Below are positions 20,654 to 28,081 of a DNA stretch of 39,227 bases, in pieces. How positions within the stretch are numbered: the stretch's first letter is position 1; each line of letters opens with the position of its first letter. The notes under the pieces are model-generated. The model was not told the origin of the DNA. It worked only from the letters and a program-made list of their open reading frames with translations, and searched no databases. Source of the DNA: a virus; IMG/VR virus record IMGVR_UViG_3300008262_000131, positions 1-39,227 of that record. One strand, given 5' to 3'. A program made the position numbers and the translations under genes.

Positions 20654-21001
20654 ATGAAATATATCATAGACCAAAAACAATTAGAAAAAACAAAAAATTT
20701 AATTCAGGGATTGATAAATTCTAAATTAGATAGTTTAAGGGAAGAATCTGAAGAATGGGGAATGGGTGAGATGGATGAATTACACGAAGTTCAATCTATT
20801 GATAAGATTAAAATTAATTATATCACACTATCAGATAAAATAAAAGTTTACGTTGATATCTACAAGTCACAAAATAGAAGTGATTTTGATAATATCAGGG
20901 CGGAAATTCAATATAGGATAGAAGATTTGTTACCCAATATTGAATTATATATAAACGATATTATTGATGAAAGGGAATTTGGGCCTGGAATTGATTGGTA
21001 A
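20654..21001 (+). CDS. Small acidic protein with ITES-like start
   Basis: 115 residues, MKYIIDQKQLEKTKNLIQGL, a degenerate form of the MKYIITESQL tag (TES replaced by DQK). Body: KLDSLREESEEWGMGEMDEL, IKINYITLSDKIKVYVDIYK, IELYINDIIDEREFG. TATTTAT ends 5 bases before the ATG. Not recognised. The loss of the ITE motif makes it a useful natural exception for testing a cleavage model. Confidence 0.78.
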   Translation: MKYIIDQKQLEKTKNLIQGLINSKLDSLREESEEWGMGEMDELHEVQSIDKIKINYITLSDKIKVYVDIYKSQNRSDFDNIRAEIQYRIEDLLPNIELYINDIIDEREFGPGIDW

Positions 21002-21039
21002 TCCATTTATTTTTTTAAATTTATTTTTATTTTTATTTT

Positions 21040-21228
21040 ATGACACAAGAACAAAAATCACAATTGTATAGTAATTTATTATCACAACACACTCGTTTGG
21101 ATAATAAAATTAATGAAATTAAATCTGAGGATTTTGAATTAAATAATGAACAAATGGGTAGAATTAGAGTACTTCAGATGCAACAGGGACAATTGGTTGC
21201 TCAGATGCAACAATTGATGAATGGATAA
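21040..21228 (+). CDS. Small coiled-coil protein
   Basis: 62 residues, MTQEQKSQLYSNLLSQHTRL. Heptad-like pattern and Gln-rich end (RVLQMQQGQLVAQMQQLMNG). It overlaps the 3' end of the convergent 21164 gene by 65 bp. Preceded by a pure A/T tract. Not recognised. Confidence 0.6.
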   Translation: MTQEQKSQLYSNLLSQHTRLDNKINEIKSEDFELNNEQMGRIRVLQMQQGQLVAQMQQLMNG

Positions 21229-21700
21229 ACCATTCAGGTGTATTTCTATTTTTCCATTTAGCAAAATCTTTTTTAGCTCCATTATAGTAGTTTCTATATG
21301 ATTCTATAACGTCTGTGACTTTATATTCATCAGGCATTGCTTTTGGTGGTTCTGTAAAACCTTTGTCACAAATATTTAACTTATTTGTAACACACCATTC
21401 AATTACATCTTGAGATTTATGACGTTTCCCATATCTATAAGTGTATTCTTTACACAACTCAAGTCCTAAGTCACAAAGATAAAGATAGTTGGAAAGTGAT
21501 TCACGAGTCCAAATAGCACAAGGATGATTTTTGTGTGATAACTTGTACGGTACTTGGTCGGTACTTGGTCGGTACTTGGTGGGTACTTGGTGGGCACCAC
21601 ACAAAAGTTGGGCAGTTTCCAATATCATCTTAACTACATGTTTATCACAATGATATTCTGCACATTTTTTAGTATCCCAATCCAAAAAGAAGATATTCAT
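21164..21700 (-). CDS. Conserved protein of the 'HVVKMILETAQLLC' type
   Basis: 178 residues from ATG 21698-21700 (MNIFFLDWDTKKCAEYHCDK). The longer frame to 21727 begins inside the preceding gene's terminator. HVVKMILETAQLLCGAH, SHKNHPCAIWTRESLSNYLY and LCKEYTYRYGKRHKSQDVIE are strongly conserved-looking and match a widespread phage and bacterial family I recall without a firm function. An 11-bp sequence repeated four times (21549-21592) expands the loop TKYRPSTDQVPY while keeping frame. The C-terminal 20 residues overlap 21040 and may be an extension. Confidence 0.75.
   Translation of the reverse strand: MNIFFLDWDTKKCAEYHCDKHVVKMILETAQLLCGAHQVPTKYRPSTDQVPYKLSHKNHPCAIWTRESLSNYLYLCDLGLELCKEYTYRYGKRHKSQDVIEWCVTNKLNICDKGFTEPPKAMPDEYKVTDVIESYRNYYNGAKKDFAKWKNRNTPEWFIHSSIVASEQPIVPVASEVL
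21549..21592 (-). repeat. 11-bp tandem repeat, four copies, inside a coding sequence
   Basis: Plus strand GGTACTTGGTC twice, then GGTACTTGGTG twice. Three extra copies add 33 bp, which is in frame although one unit is not. Confidence 0.9.
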
Positions 21701-21716
21701 AATGCTAATATAAACA

Positions 21717-21739
21717 AAAAATCCCACAATGAGTGGGAT
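21717..21739 (-). terminator. Rho-independent terminator of the FKBP gene
   Basis: On the minus strand ATCCCAC-tcatt-GTGGGAT followed by TTTTT, 26 bp after the FKBP stop and just before the next minus gene. Confidence 0.75.
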
Positions 21740-21764
21740 GTTTTGAAAAATAAATGAAATTGTA

Positions 21765-22190
21765 TTAATTTACTGACACAACTTCTAAATCAAAGATAAG
21801 TTTCTTACCCGCTAATGGATGGTTCATATCCAAAACGACTGTTTCTTCTTTAATTTCTTTAACTACAACGTTAACAGGGCCAAATTGGTTTTGTCCTTGT
21901 AACATATCCCCAGCTTTAACACCTTCAGGGACTTGGGTTAGTAACACTTCACTAACAAGTTGAGGATTAATATCTCCGTAAGCATTTTCTGGCTCAATTT
22001 CAATTGTTTTCATTTCGCCAATAGTCATATCAATTAATCCATTTTCAAAACCTGGAATTAACTGTCCTTGACCTAAAGTTACTGTCAGAGGTTCTCTACC
22101 CTCAGCTAAAGATGTGTCGAATACTGTACCATCTTCTAATTTACCTGTATAATGAACAGATACATTATCACCGTTTTTAATTTTACTCAT
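21765..22190 (-). CDS. FKBP-type peptidyl-prolyl cis-trans isomerase, SlyD-like
   Basis: 141 residues from ATG 22188-22190 (MSKIKNGDNVSVHYTGKLED). FKBP signatures: VHYTGKLEDGTVFDTS, LGQGQLIPGFENGLIDMTIG, ENAYGD. The insert VLLTQVPEGVKAGDMLQ in the flap followed by VVLDMNHPLAGKKLIFDLEV matches the SlyD insert-in-flap layout. No signal peptide, so cytoplasmic. No His-rich tail, so metal storage is unlikely. It would act as a folding helper, unusual as a phage-borne gene. Own hairpin terminator. Confidence 0.92.
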   Translation of the reverse strand: MSKIKNGDNVSVHYTGKLEDGTVFDTSLAEGREPLTVTLGQGQLIPGFENGLIDMTIGEMKTIEIEPENAYGDINPQLVSEVLLTQVPEGVKAGDMLQGQNQFGPVNVVVKEIKEETVVLDMNHPLAGKKLIFDLEVVSVN

Positions 22191-22274
22191 GTACAATTAT
22201 ATTATTTTTTTTTGATATAAAAAAGTGTAAAAGTTAATTTTCTTTGTATTTATATAGATAAAAAAGAATTTTTT

Positions 22275-22850
22275 ATGAAAAAAGAAAAAGTTATTAGATT
22301 AACAGAAAATGAACTTATTAATTTAATTAAAAAAGTTATAAAAGAAAACGATGATTTAACTGCAAAAACACCTGAACAATTTCGTAAGGAAGTATCAGGT
22401 CTTACAGGTTCTGAAGTTCTTATGTTTAATGCTTATGGTTTAAACAAATATACAGGTGAAAGTGGGATGTTTAAAGGTAAAAGAACTTCTGAAAACTATA
22501 AAATAAAACAAGTTGGAATAACAACGATTAATAATTTACCAACAGTTGAATTTACAGTCCAAGATATTACAGGTTCGGACGTTGAGGGTTATACAGGTAC
22601 TTTTTTAAATAGAGATAAAAAAAGATATAGTGAACCTATTAAATTCAGATGGAATTGTAACTCGGCATTTGAAAAAGGATTAGGTGCTATTGGTGAACCT
22701 TTCAAAAGAAAAGGTGGAATTAAAGAAGATTATCTAAATAACGATTTAGCAAAAGTAATTACATCAAGACCGTTTTGTACTTATAAAGGAACCCCTGATT
22801 ATGTAGTACCAATTAAACCAAATGCATCATATAGAGGTGCTCCAAGATAA
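22275..22850 (+). CDS. RLTE-tagged protein of unknown function
   Basis: 191 residues, tag KVIRLTENELINLIKKVI then KEN. The body (SGLTGSEVLMFNAYGLNKYT, NLPTVEFTVQDITGSDVEGY, RWNCNSAFEKGLGAIGEPFK) is beta-rich with Gly. TATTTAT lies about 20 bases upstream of ATG. Followed after 18 bp by another tagged gene. Not recognised. Confidence 0.8.
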   Translation: MKKEKVIRLTENELINLIKKVIKENDDLTAKTPEQFRKEVSGLTGSEVLMFNAYGLNKYTGESGMFKGKRTSENYKIKQVGITTINNLPTVEFTVQDITGSDVEGYTGTFLNRDKKRYSEPIKFRWNCNSAFEKGLGAIGEPFKRKGGIKEDYLNNDLAKVITSRPFCTYKGTPDYVVPIKPNASYRGAPR

Positions 22851-22868
22851 AATAAAAAAAACAAAAAA

Positions 22869-23285
22869 ATGAAAAAAGTAGTAAGATTGTCAGAATCAGA
22901 ATTAACTAACTTAATTAAAACAGTAGTTAAAGAAACAAAAAGAAATAAAAAAAATGGAGTTAATGAAGCGGTTGAAAACTTCTTTAATCCTGAGGCTATG
23001 AGTACAGGTGGGGCGATTGCTACAATGGTTGGTACAACTATTGCACTTTTAGGTATAGCAGGATGGGATTATCTTAAGGATTTTTATCGTCATTTAAGAA
23101 AAACTGAAGGAAAAGAACAAGAGGCGATGGAACTTAAGTCTATCATCCAAGATTATGAAAGTAATAAAATGAATTCAGGTGAAGAAATGGATTCTGAAGT
23201 TGAAGTTGATAATATGGATATTGAAGATGAAGAACCAATGAAGCCAATGGCTGAAAATATCAGAAGAAAAACAAGAAGATATTAA
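22869..23285 (+). CDS. RLSES-tagged single-pass membrane protein
   Basis: 138 residues, tag MKKVVRLSESELTNLIKTVV then KET. A transmembrane helix at about residues 49-65 (GAIATMVGTTIALLGIAGW) is followed by a basic turn (RHLRKTEGK), an acidic stretch (MDSEVEVDNMDIEDEEP) and an Arg-rich end. No upstream TATTTAT; likely in an operon with 22275. Terminator downstream. Confidence 0.8.
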   Translation: MKKVVRLSESELTNLIKTVVKETKRNKKNGVNEAVENFFNPEAMSTGGAIATMVGTTIALLGIAGWDYLKDFYRHLRKTEGKEQEAMELKSIIQDYESNKMNSGEEMDSEVEVDNMDIEDEEPMKPMAENIRRKTRRY

Positions 23286-23303
23286 TTTAAAAAAAAAATA
23301 ATG

Positions 23304-23329
23304 AAAAACTCCCGATTGGGAGTTTTTTT
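23304..23329 (+). terminator. Rho-independent terminator
   Basis: AAAACTCCC-gatt-GGGAGTTTT and further T residues. Confidence 0.85.
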
Positions 23330-23332
23330 GTT

Positions 23333-23340
23333 TATATTTG
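23333..23340 (+). promoter_or_regulatory. TAnnTTTG promoter box with conserved leader
   Basis: TATATTTG, then TAGAACAATTAACACCGACACCACT to the ATG at 23366. Box and leader nearly match those of the minus-strand gene at 11046, indicating a shared 5' module. Confidence 0.6.
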
Positions 23341-23365
23341 TAGAACAATTAACACCGACACCACT

Positions 23366-23530
23366 ATGAAAAACTTAAAACTAAAATTGACTTCAGCAAT
23401 GTTCGCTCTTGTATTATCAGTTGTATTAATGGTTAGCTCACCATCATTACCTGTATTTGTTTTAAGTGTTGGTCTTATCCTATTACAGACAGCTTTGTGG
23501 GGTAAGTTGATGAAAGAGATTAAAGAATAA
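23366..23530 (+). CDS. Small membrane protein, two hydrophobic helices
   Basis: 54 residues: MKNLKLKLTSAMFALVLSVV, then VSSPSLPVFVLSVGLILLQT and a charged tail KLMKEIKE. Two membrane segments joined by a short Ser/Pro loop; the first could also be an uncleaved signal anchor. Supported by the promoter upstream and flanking terminators. Function unknown; small membrane proteins of this size include holins, but nothing specific supports that. Confidence 0.6.
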   Translation: MKNLKLKLTSAMFALVLSVVLMVSSPSLPVFVLSVGLILLQTALWGKLMKEIKE

Positions 23531-23554
23531 AAAAATCCCCTCTAATGAGGGGAT
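23530..23554 (-). terminator. Rho-independent terminator
   Basis: ATCCCCTC-taat-GAGGGGAT; on the minus strand it is followed by TTTTTTT, so it ends the 23562-24386 gene and may also serve the convergent plus gene. Confidence 0.8.
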
Positions 23555-23561
23555 TTATGGT

Positions 23562-24386
23562 TTATACTGTTACTTCTTGTTGTAGTAGTTCGTAAGCTCT
23601 TGCTAAACGGGTCATCCCAATCCCACCACCAAATCTTGGGAAGAAATCATGAGATAAGAATTCTTCTAATTCCTTCTCAACTCTTTCTTTTCCGAATAGT
23701 TCAAAAAGTTTTTCAGAATATTTTCCATTTTCTATTGTGTAGAAGTTATTTTTCATTTCTTCTACGTTAGAACTTCTTTCTGCGGAACCAATTGTTTCTT
23801 GTCCGTAAAGAATTACATCAACTTTGTTGAATATTTTGTTTTCACTTTCTCTCATGTTCCAAAATGGGTTTGTTCTGTATGGGAAATTTTGAAGTGAGAC
23901 GACTGAACCTTTTTCTTCCCACATTCTTGTTTCGTGTTCGTTTTCTAAAATTGAAACTCCACCGTACTCTTCACATACATCATCGTAGTTAACTTCTACA
24001 GGTGAATCAAAACCTAAATAATCTAAAAGTTCAGATTCAAGTTTTAACATTTCTTTCATTCCACCTTTTGATTCGAATTCAAACATTGGAAAAATCATTT
24101 CGTGACGACCTGGAATTGGGTCTTTTTCTTGTCTATAAGACGTTGAAATACAATAGACACCGTTCCATTCAGGATTCTTAAGAAGTTCGTATTCTAACCA
24201 CATTTGACCCGTCTGTGGTAGTGGCCATACTTCTCCTTGATAATTGAATGTTGTTATTGAGTGTGGATTTTCACACGCCGCCAAGATTGATAATCTTGAT
24301 TGAGTTGGAACTTCTTTAAAACCTTTGTTTTGGAAGAATGTTCTCATCTTTTGAACTAACTCGTTGTAAGTTTCTGTGTTTTTCAT
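23562..24386 (-). CDS. Class II aminoacyl-tRNA-synthetase-like catalytic core (Asp/Asn/Lys type), stand-alone
   Basis: 274 residues. Motif 2 region YCISTSYRQEKDPIPGRHEM then FPMFEFE (about 78-105), and motif 3 FGGGIGMTRLARAYELL near the C-terminus. These are the ATP and amino-acid binding elements of class II synthetases of the Asp/Asn group. There is no N-terminal OB-fold anticodon-binding domain: the protein starts directly with the helix MKNTETYNELVQKMRTFFQN. Such bodiless paralogues may make asparagine, modify a protein or RNA, or charge an unusual acceptor; which applies is unknown. Own terminator; untagged. Confidence 0.85.
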   Translation of the reverse strand: MKNTETYNELVQKMRTFFQNKGFKEVPTQSRLSILAACENPHSITTFNYQGEVWPLPQTGQMWLEYELLKNPEWNGVYCISTSYRQEKDPIPGRHEMIFPMFEFESKGGMKEMLKLESELLDYLGFDSPVEVNYDDVCEEYGGVSILENEHETRMWEEKGSVVSLQNFPYRTNPFWNMRESENKIFNKVDVILYGQETIGSAERSSNVEEMKNNFYTIENGKYSEKLFELFGKERVEKELEEFLSHDFFPRFGGGIGMTRLARAYELLQQEVTV

Positions 24387-24421
24387 TTTTTGTTTTTTTT
24401 TATTTTATTTATTAAAAGGGC

Positions 24422-24451
24422 AAAAAAAATCCTGACAAATGTCAGGATTTC
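24422..24451 (-). terminator. Rho-independent terminator
   Basis: Minus strand AATCCTGAC-attt-GTCAGGATT followed by a run of T. It lies upstream of the synthetase-like gene, so it must end a transcript coming from the right; the micro-ORF at 24442-24510 ends in its stem. Confidence 0.75.
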
Positions 24452-24510
24452 TTAAAAATATTATTGTTGTTTAAATTTCGTAGTTTTCTTTTAACTTTTT
24501 TTGTTACCAT
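24442..24510 (-). CDS. Possible micro-ORF, 22 basic residues
   Basis: MVTKKVKRKLRNLNNNNIFK then KS; the TGA lies within the terminator stem. The only frame that would give that terminator a transcript to end. Ten of its 22 residues are Lys, Arg or Asn. No clear promoter box. Could instead be a non-coding RNA. Confidence 0.3.
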   Translation of the reverse strand: MVTKKVKRKLRNLNNNNIFKKS

Positions 24511-24583
24511 TAAAATTAAATATATGCGTTTTATTAAAAATAATCAACATTAACAAAATATTTATTAAAAAGTATTTATCAGT

Positions 24584-26371
24584 ATGAGGAATTTATTAAC
24601 TGAAGTTAGTAAGATGAAAAACATAATGGGTTTGACAGAAGCTGACAAACCAAAGTATAGCCCTGAGGTTAAATCTCTTGTTGCGGTTTTAAAAGATAAC
24701 AAAGTATATAGTGCTCAAATTCAAAAATTCATTAATAAGATTGAAGAATATTCAAAAGATGGCTTAGTTGATTTTGGATTAGTTACAAGAGGTATTTTAA
24801 AAACTTTAAAATTAAAAGGTAGTAAAGACATTAATATTTTTGAATTTTTCAAACAACTAACTAAATCATTAGAAAAAAGAAAAACTAAAAAAGAAGTTGT
24901 TAGTCCTGAAGAAGAGCCATCAATATTAGATAAGGACATTTATAAGAAAGAATTATTTTTCCTTCAGGTTGAATTATTAAAACTACAGGAATGGTTAAAA
25001 CAAACAGGTAAAACTGTTATTATTGTTTTTGAAGGAAGAGATTCTGCAGGTAAAGGTTCAACAATTAAAAAGTTTACTGAAAACTTAAATCCAAGATATT
25101 ATAAAGTTATTGCTCTTGGTATTCCTACACCCGATGAAAGAAAGAACTGGTGGGATAGATACAGAAATCAAATTGAGAAAGGTAAGATAAACTTCTTTGA
25201 TAGAAGTTGGTATAATAGAGGTTTAGTGGAACCTGTTATGGGTTATGGTTCTTCAGATGAATATGAAGACTTTATGGATAATGTTCAGGACTTTGAGGAG
25301 TCATTAGTTATTGACGGTGATTATCTATTCAAACTTTGGTTCTCAATAGATAAAGAAACTCAGGCTAAAAGATTTGATTTTAGACAAAAGTCACCATTGA
25401 AATATTGGAAGTATTCTGAGAATGATGAAAAAATGCAAGATGTGTGGGAAAAGTTTACAGAGTATAAACAAAAACTTTTTGATAAAACATCCACTGTAAA
25501 CCATCCTTGGGTTGTTTTGGATTCTAACGATAAAAAGATTTCAGGTTTAAATTCAATTAGATATGTTTTACAGAATATTCCTTATACAAATAAAGATGAG
25601 GATGTTTTAAATAAGGATTTTCCTGAAGCAATGACTGTGTTAAAACCAAATATTAATGAGCAATCAGTTTTTGATGACATTAATAAAACTATGGGTTTTA
25701 ACCAATCAAATAAAGAACCAAATTTTATGGATAAATGGTCTTCTATGGGTCAACCAAAAGACCAAATGAAACCAGATTCGGGAGGTGTTGTTAGTGATAT
25801 AAATAAAACAATTAAATCCGGTCTTCAAAAAGCCTCAAGTGAAATATCTAAAAAAAATGAGAAAACCAATCAAAAACCTACAGGTGTTTCAGATAATCTT
25901 GTAAATTTTGTTGGTAATATTGAGTTTTTTGTTCCTTGTGTTTATGATGATGCTAAAGGTGGTAAATGTATTAGAGGAGAATCTGATTGTTGTTTAAAAG
26001 GTAGAGTTCCATCTGGAACCCCGACAATTGGTTATGGTACGGTTTATTACCCTGATGGTAGAAAAGTATCACCTAAAGACCCATCAATAACAAAAGATAT
26101 TGCTAAAACGTATTTAAAAACTGCTTTAAATAAATTGGCAGGTAAGTTATTAGCAATATATCCTAATTTAAATCAAAAACAAGTTGATGCATTATCATCA
26201 TTATGTTATCAAGTTGGATTTGCGGGTTGTACAACAAAGGCCCCAAAATTAAGTACTTCTTTAAAAATGAATCCAAATTCTAATTCAGTTAAAATTAACT
26301 TTTTAGATTTTAGTCATAGAGACCGAAGAGAAAAAGAATGGAAAATTTATAGTCAAGGAATTTATTCTTAA
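24584..26371 (+). CDS. Tagged fusion of polyphosphate kinase 2 and a T4-lysozyme-like muramidase
   Basis: 595 residues. 1-20 is a tag (MRNLLTEVSKMKNIMGLTEA) like that of 38082. 112-335 is a PPK2 domain with Walker A GRDSAGKGST (151-160), lid PTPDERKNWWDRYR and DRSWYNRGLVEPVMGYG (206-222), the family's nucleotide and polyphosphate site. 340-430 is a polar linker. 440-595 is a GH24-type lysozyme: Glu447, Tyr454, Asp456 and TIGYG (481-485) are spaced as in T4 lysozyme (Glu11, Tyr18, Asp20, Thr26), with a Cys-rich insert (CIRGESDCC). PPK2 moves phosphate between polyphosphate and nucleotides; lysozyme cuts peptidoglycan. One continuous frame; TATTTAT ends 4 bases before ATG. The combination suggests a virion protein acting at entry. 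Confidence 0.9.
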   Translation: MRNLLTEVSKMKNIMGLTEADKPKYSPEVKSLVAVLKDNKVYSAQIQKFINKIEEYSKDGLVDFGLVTRGILKTLKLKGSKDINIFEFFKQLTKSLEKRKTKKEVVSPEEEPSILDKDIYKKELFFLQVELLKLQEWLKQTGKTVIIVFEGRDSAGKGSTIKKFTENLNPRYYKVIALGIPTPDERKNWWDRYRNQIEKGKINFFDRSWYNRGLVEPVMGYGSSDEYEDFMDNVQDFEESLVIDGDYLFKLWFSIDKETQAKRFDFRQKSPLKYWKYSENDEKMQDVWEKFTEYKQKLFDKTSTVNHPWVVLDSNDKKISGLNSIRYVLQNIPYTNKDEDVLNKDFPEAMTVLKPNINEQSVFDDINKTMGFNQSNKEPNFMDKWSSMGQPKDQMKPDSGGVVSDINKTIKSGLQKASSEISKKNEKTNQKPTGVSDNLVNFVGNIEFFVPCVYDDAKGGKCIRGESDCCLKGRVPSGTPTIGYGTVYYPDGRKVSPKDPSITKDIAKTYLKTALNKLAGKLLAIYPNLNQKQVDALSSLCYQVGFAGCTTKAPKLSTSLKMNPNSNSVKINFLDFSHRDRREKEWKIYSQGIYS

Positions 26372-26389
26372 CCCTTATATTTATAGTAT

Positions 26390-26707
26390 ATGAAAAAGTT
26401 TATTATTACAGAAAGTCAATTAGAATTTATAGTTAAAAGATACCTTAACGAAGATGCAAGATACGTAATGTCTTTTGACGAGTTTATGAAACATAAAAAC
26501 AAAGACCAACAATATAAGTGTGGTTTTGAAAACTTATGTTTTGTTATTCATGATGGAAATCACCAAATAGATTTGGATGATAAATTCCATGAAAAACACA
26601 AAATTCCTAATGGAGTTGGTGGAACAATTTACCACGATGGTAACAATGTTTATTTCTGTCCTGACTTTGGTGATGACAGACCGCAAAGAACTATTCAGGT
26701 TTATTAA
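26390..26707 (+). CDS. ITES-tagged protein of unknown function
   Basis: 105 residues, MKKFIITESQLEFIVKRYLN then EDA. Body: CGFENLCFVIHDGNHQIDLD, FHEKHKIPNGVGGTIYHDGN, VYFCPDFGDDRPQRT. Several His and Cys could bind metal, but no known pattern is clear. TATTTAT ends 5 bases before ATG. Overlaps the convergent 26704 gene by 4 bases. Confidence 0.8.
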   Translation: MKKFIITESQLEFIVKRYLNEDARYVMSFDEFMKHKNKDQQYKCGFENLCFVIHDGNHQIDLDDKFHEKHKIPNGVGGTIYHDGNNVYFCPDFGDDRPQRTIQVY

Positions 26708-27402
26708 AACTCAAATTGGTGTTTAAATTCGTAACCTGTTGAAGATTGTTCAACATTCATACGAAAATCTAATTCTATTGTTTGGTTTTCATTGTTAATT
26801 ATAAATGTTCCCTCAGAACCTTCATTTATTTCCCATCCACCATGATTTTGCTCCAAAATGTTGTATAACTTATTTTCCCAAACCGCTGTAAATTCATAAT
26901 GTTTGTCATCAGTATCATTGATTAGACCAACGTCATCAATATAACCTGAATCACCTGAACCACTAAAATCAACTCTAATTTTAAGTTTACCATCTTCTTT
27001 CCACTGAACCATATCCTCAAGTAATTCCTTTTCGTCAATTTCAAACTCTTGGTAATATGATTCATAACCCATAGTTTGAATACTTTCATCAATTGTAAAA
27101 GTTTTATCTCTTGTTGAATACTCACATGATACCGTCGCTCTAGAGTCACCATCACCTTCTAGTGAATCTAAAACTTCATCTTTAATAGAATCAAAAAAAT
27201 TATCTAAAAAATCAAATAATTTATTAGGTATAATATCATAAGCTCCACCTTTATTAGTCCAAGGTGAGAAGTGATAATCAACATTCCCGTCGTAATCAAC
27301 ATAAAAGTCATTACTGACACGAGTAAGACCATTACTTAATAGGATATAATGTAAAAGTTTAAAATTTTTTATAGTTTCAGGGTTATTTAATAATTCTTTC
27401 AT
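26704..27402 (-). CDS. Acidic protein of unknown function
   Basis: 232 residues from ATG 27400-27402 (MKELLNNPETIKNFKLLHYI), which follows TATTTAT after 4 bases; the longer frame begins with TTG inside that element. Beta-rich acidic body (GDGDSRATVSCEYSTRDKTF, KIRVDFSGSGDSGYIDDVGL, GTFIINNENQTIELDFRMNV). Not recognised. Downstream of 27414 on the same strand. Confidence 0.75.
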   Translation of the reverse strand: MKELLNNPETIKNFKLLHYILLSNGLTRVSNDFYVDYDGNVDYHFSPWTNKGGAYDIIPNKLFDFLDNFFDSIKDEVLDSLEGDGDSRATVSCEYSTRDKTFTIDESIQTMGYESYYQEFEIDEKELLEDMVQWKEDGKLKIRVDFSGSGDSGYIDDVGLINDTDDKHYEFTAVWENKLYNILEQNHGGWEINEGSEGTFIINNENQTIELDFRMNVEQSSTGYEFKHQFEF

Positions 27403-27413
27403 AATAATAAATA

Positions 27414-27767
27414 TCAATCATCAATTTCTAACTTCATGGTTTTAATCATCCATAAAGGTCTTTGTTTATTTTCTAATGCTAACACCCATTCTTTTGCTGA
27501 TGGGATATATCCGTTACAATCCTCCATAACATGTTGTTCACCGACATAACGGGTGTATACAGTTTTCCCATCACTGTTTTTAAATTCAGCACCAAAACGT
27601 TGTTCCATTTCAAATATACCTTCAGAGTGATGACGAAACATTCTGTGAGATGAATGTCCGTACCAACCTTTTGTTTCATCTAACCATTCATGTAAATGGA
27701 TATAATCTTCCCATTTTCCTCCGAATTTTTTCACGGATGATTTTGCATGGATTATTGGATGTGCCAT
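27414..27767 (-). CDS. DUF6915-like protein
   Basis: 117 residues: MAHPIIHAKSSVKKFGGKWE, YIHLHEWLDETKGWYG, HRMFRHHSEGIFEMEQRFG, YVGEQHVMEDCNGYIPSAKE. The pattern MAHPxxHAxSSxxxFGG, RHHxEGIF, GEQHVxEDxxxxxP is that of a small His-rich family found in bacteria and phages (DUF6915 as I recall). The conserved His residues suggest a metal site; the function is not known. Between 27771 (3-bp gap) and 26704. Confidence 0.8.
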   Translation of the reverse strand: MAHPIIHAKSSVKKFGGKWEDYIHLHEWLDETKGWYGHSSHRMFRHHSEGIFEMEQRFGAEFKNSDGKTVYTRYVGEQHVMEDCNGYIPSAKEWVLALENKQRPLWMIKTMKLEIDD

Positions 27768-27770
27768 AAT

Positions 27771-28040
27771 TTAGTGTTCTATAGATGTTGTTAATATATA
27801 ATCCTCAGGAAGTGAAAGACTTTTGATAGTATGTAAGACAAGAATTTCCAAGCCTTCTGGAAAAAGTTCGATAGCGTATTCATAATCTGTTGGGTATAAT
27901 TTTACTGATAAAATGTTTTTTTTCTGACTAATTGAATGAGAAAATTCCGTAACTTTGATTTCAGAATTTTCACCGAACCATTGGTCGATGTCTTTTTTGT
28001 TTGTTTTGTTTAGGACTTTTTCAAAAAAACTCTTTTTCAT
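27771..28040 (-). CDS. Small protein of unknown function
   Basis: 89 residues, MKKSFFEKVLNKTNKKDIDQ. Body: WFGENSEIKVTEFSHSISQK, ILSVKLYPTDYEYAIELFPE. A short basic helix followed by strands. First gene of the minus-strand trio 27771, 27414, 26704. Not recognised. Confidence 0.7.
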   Translation of the reverse strand: MKKSFFEKVLNKTNKKDIDQWFGENSEIKVTEFSHSISQKKNILSVKLYPTDYEYAIELFPEGLEILVLHTIKSLSLPEDYILTTSIEH

Positions 28041-28081
28041 AATTATATATACAAAAGAAATATAAGATATTTATTGTTAAG

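Noticed and set aside
24584-26371. PPK2 and lysozyme as two genes joined by a sequencing error
   Set aside because: The frame is continuous for 595 codons with a plausible polar linker and no internal stop, promoter or tag before the lysozyme part.
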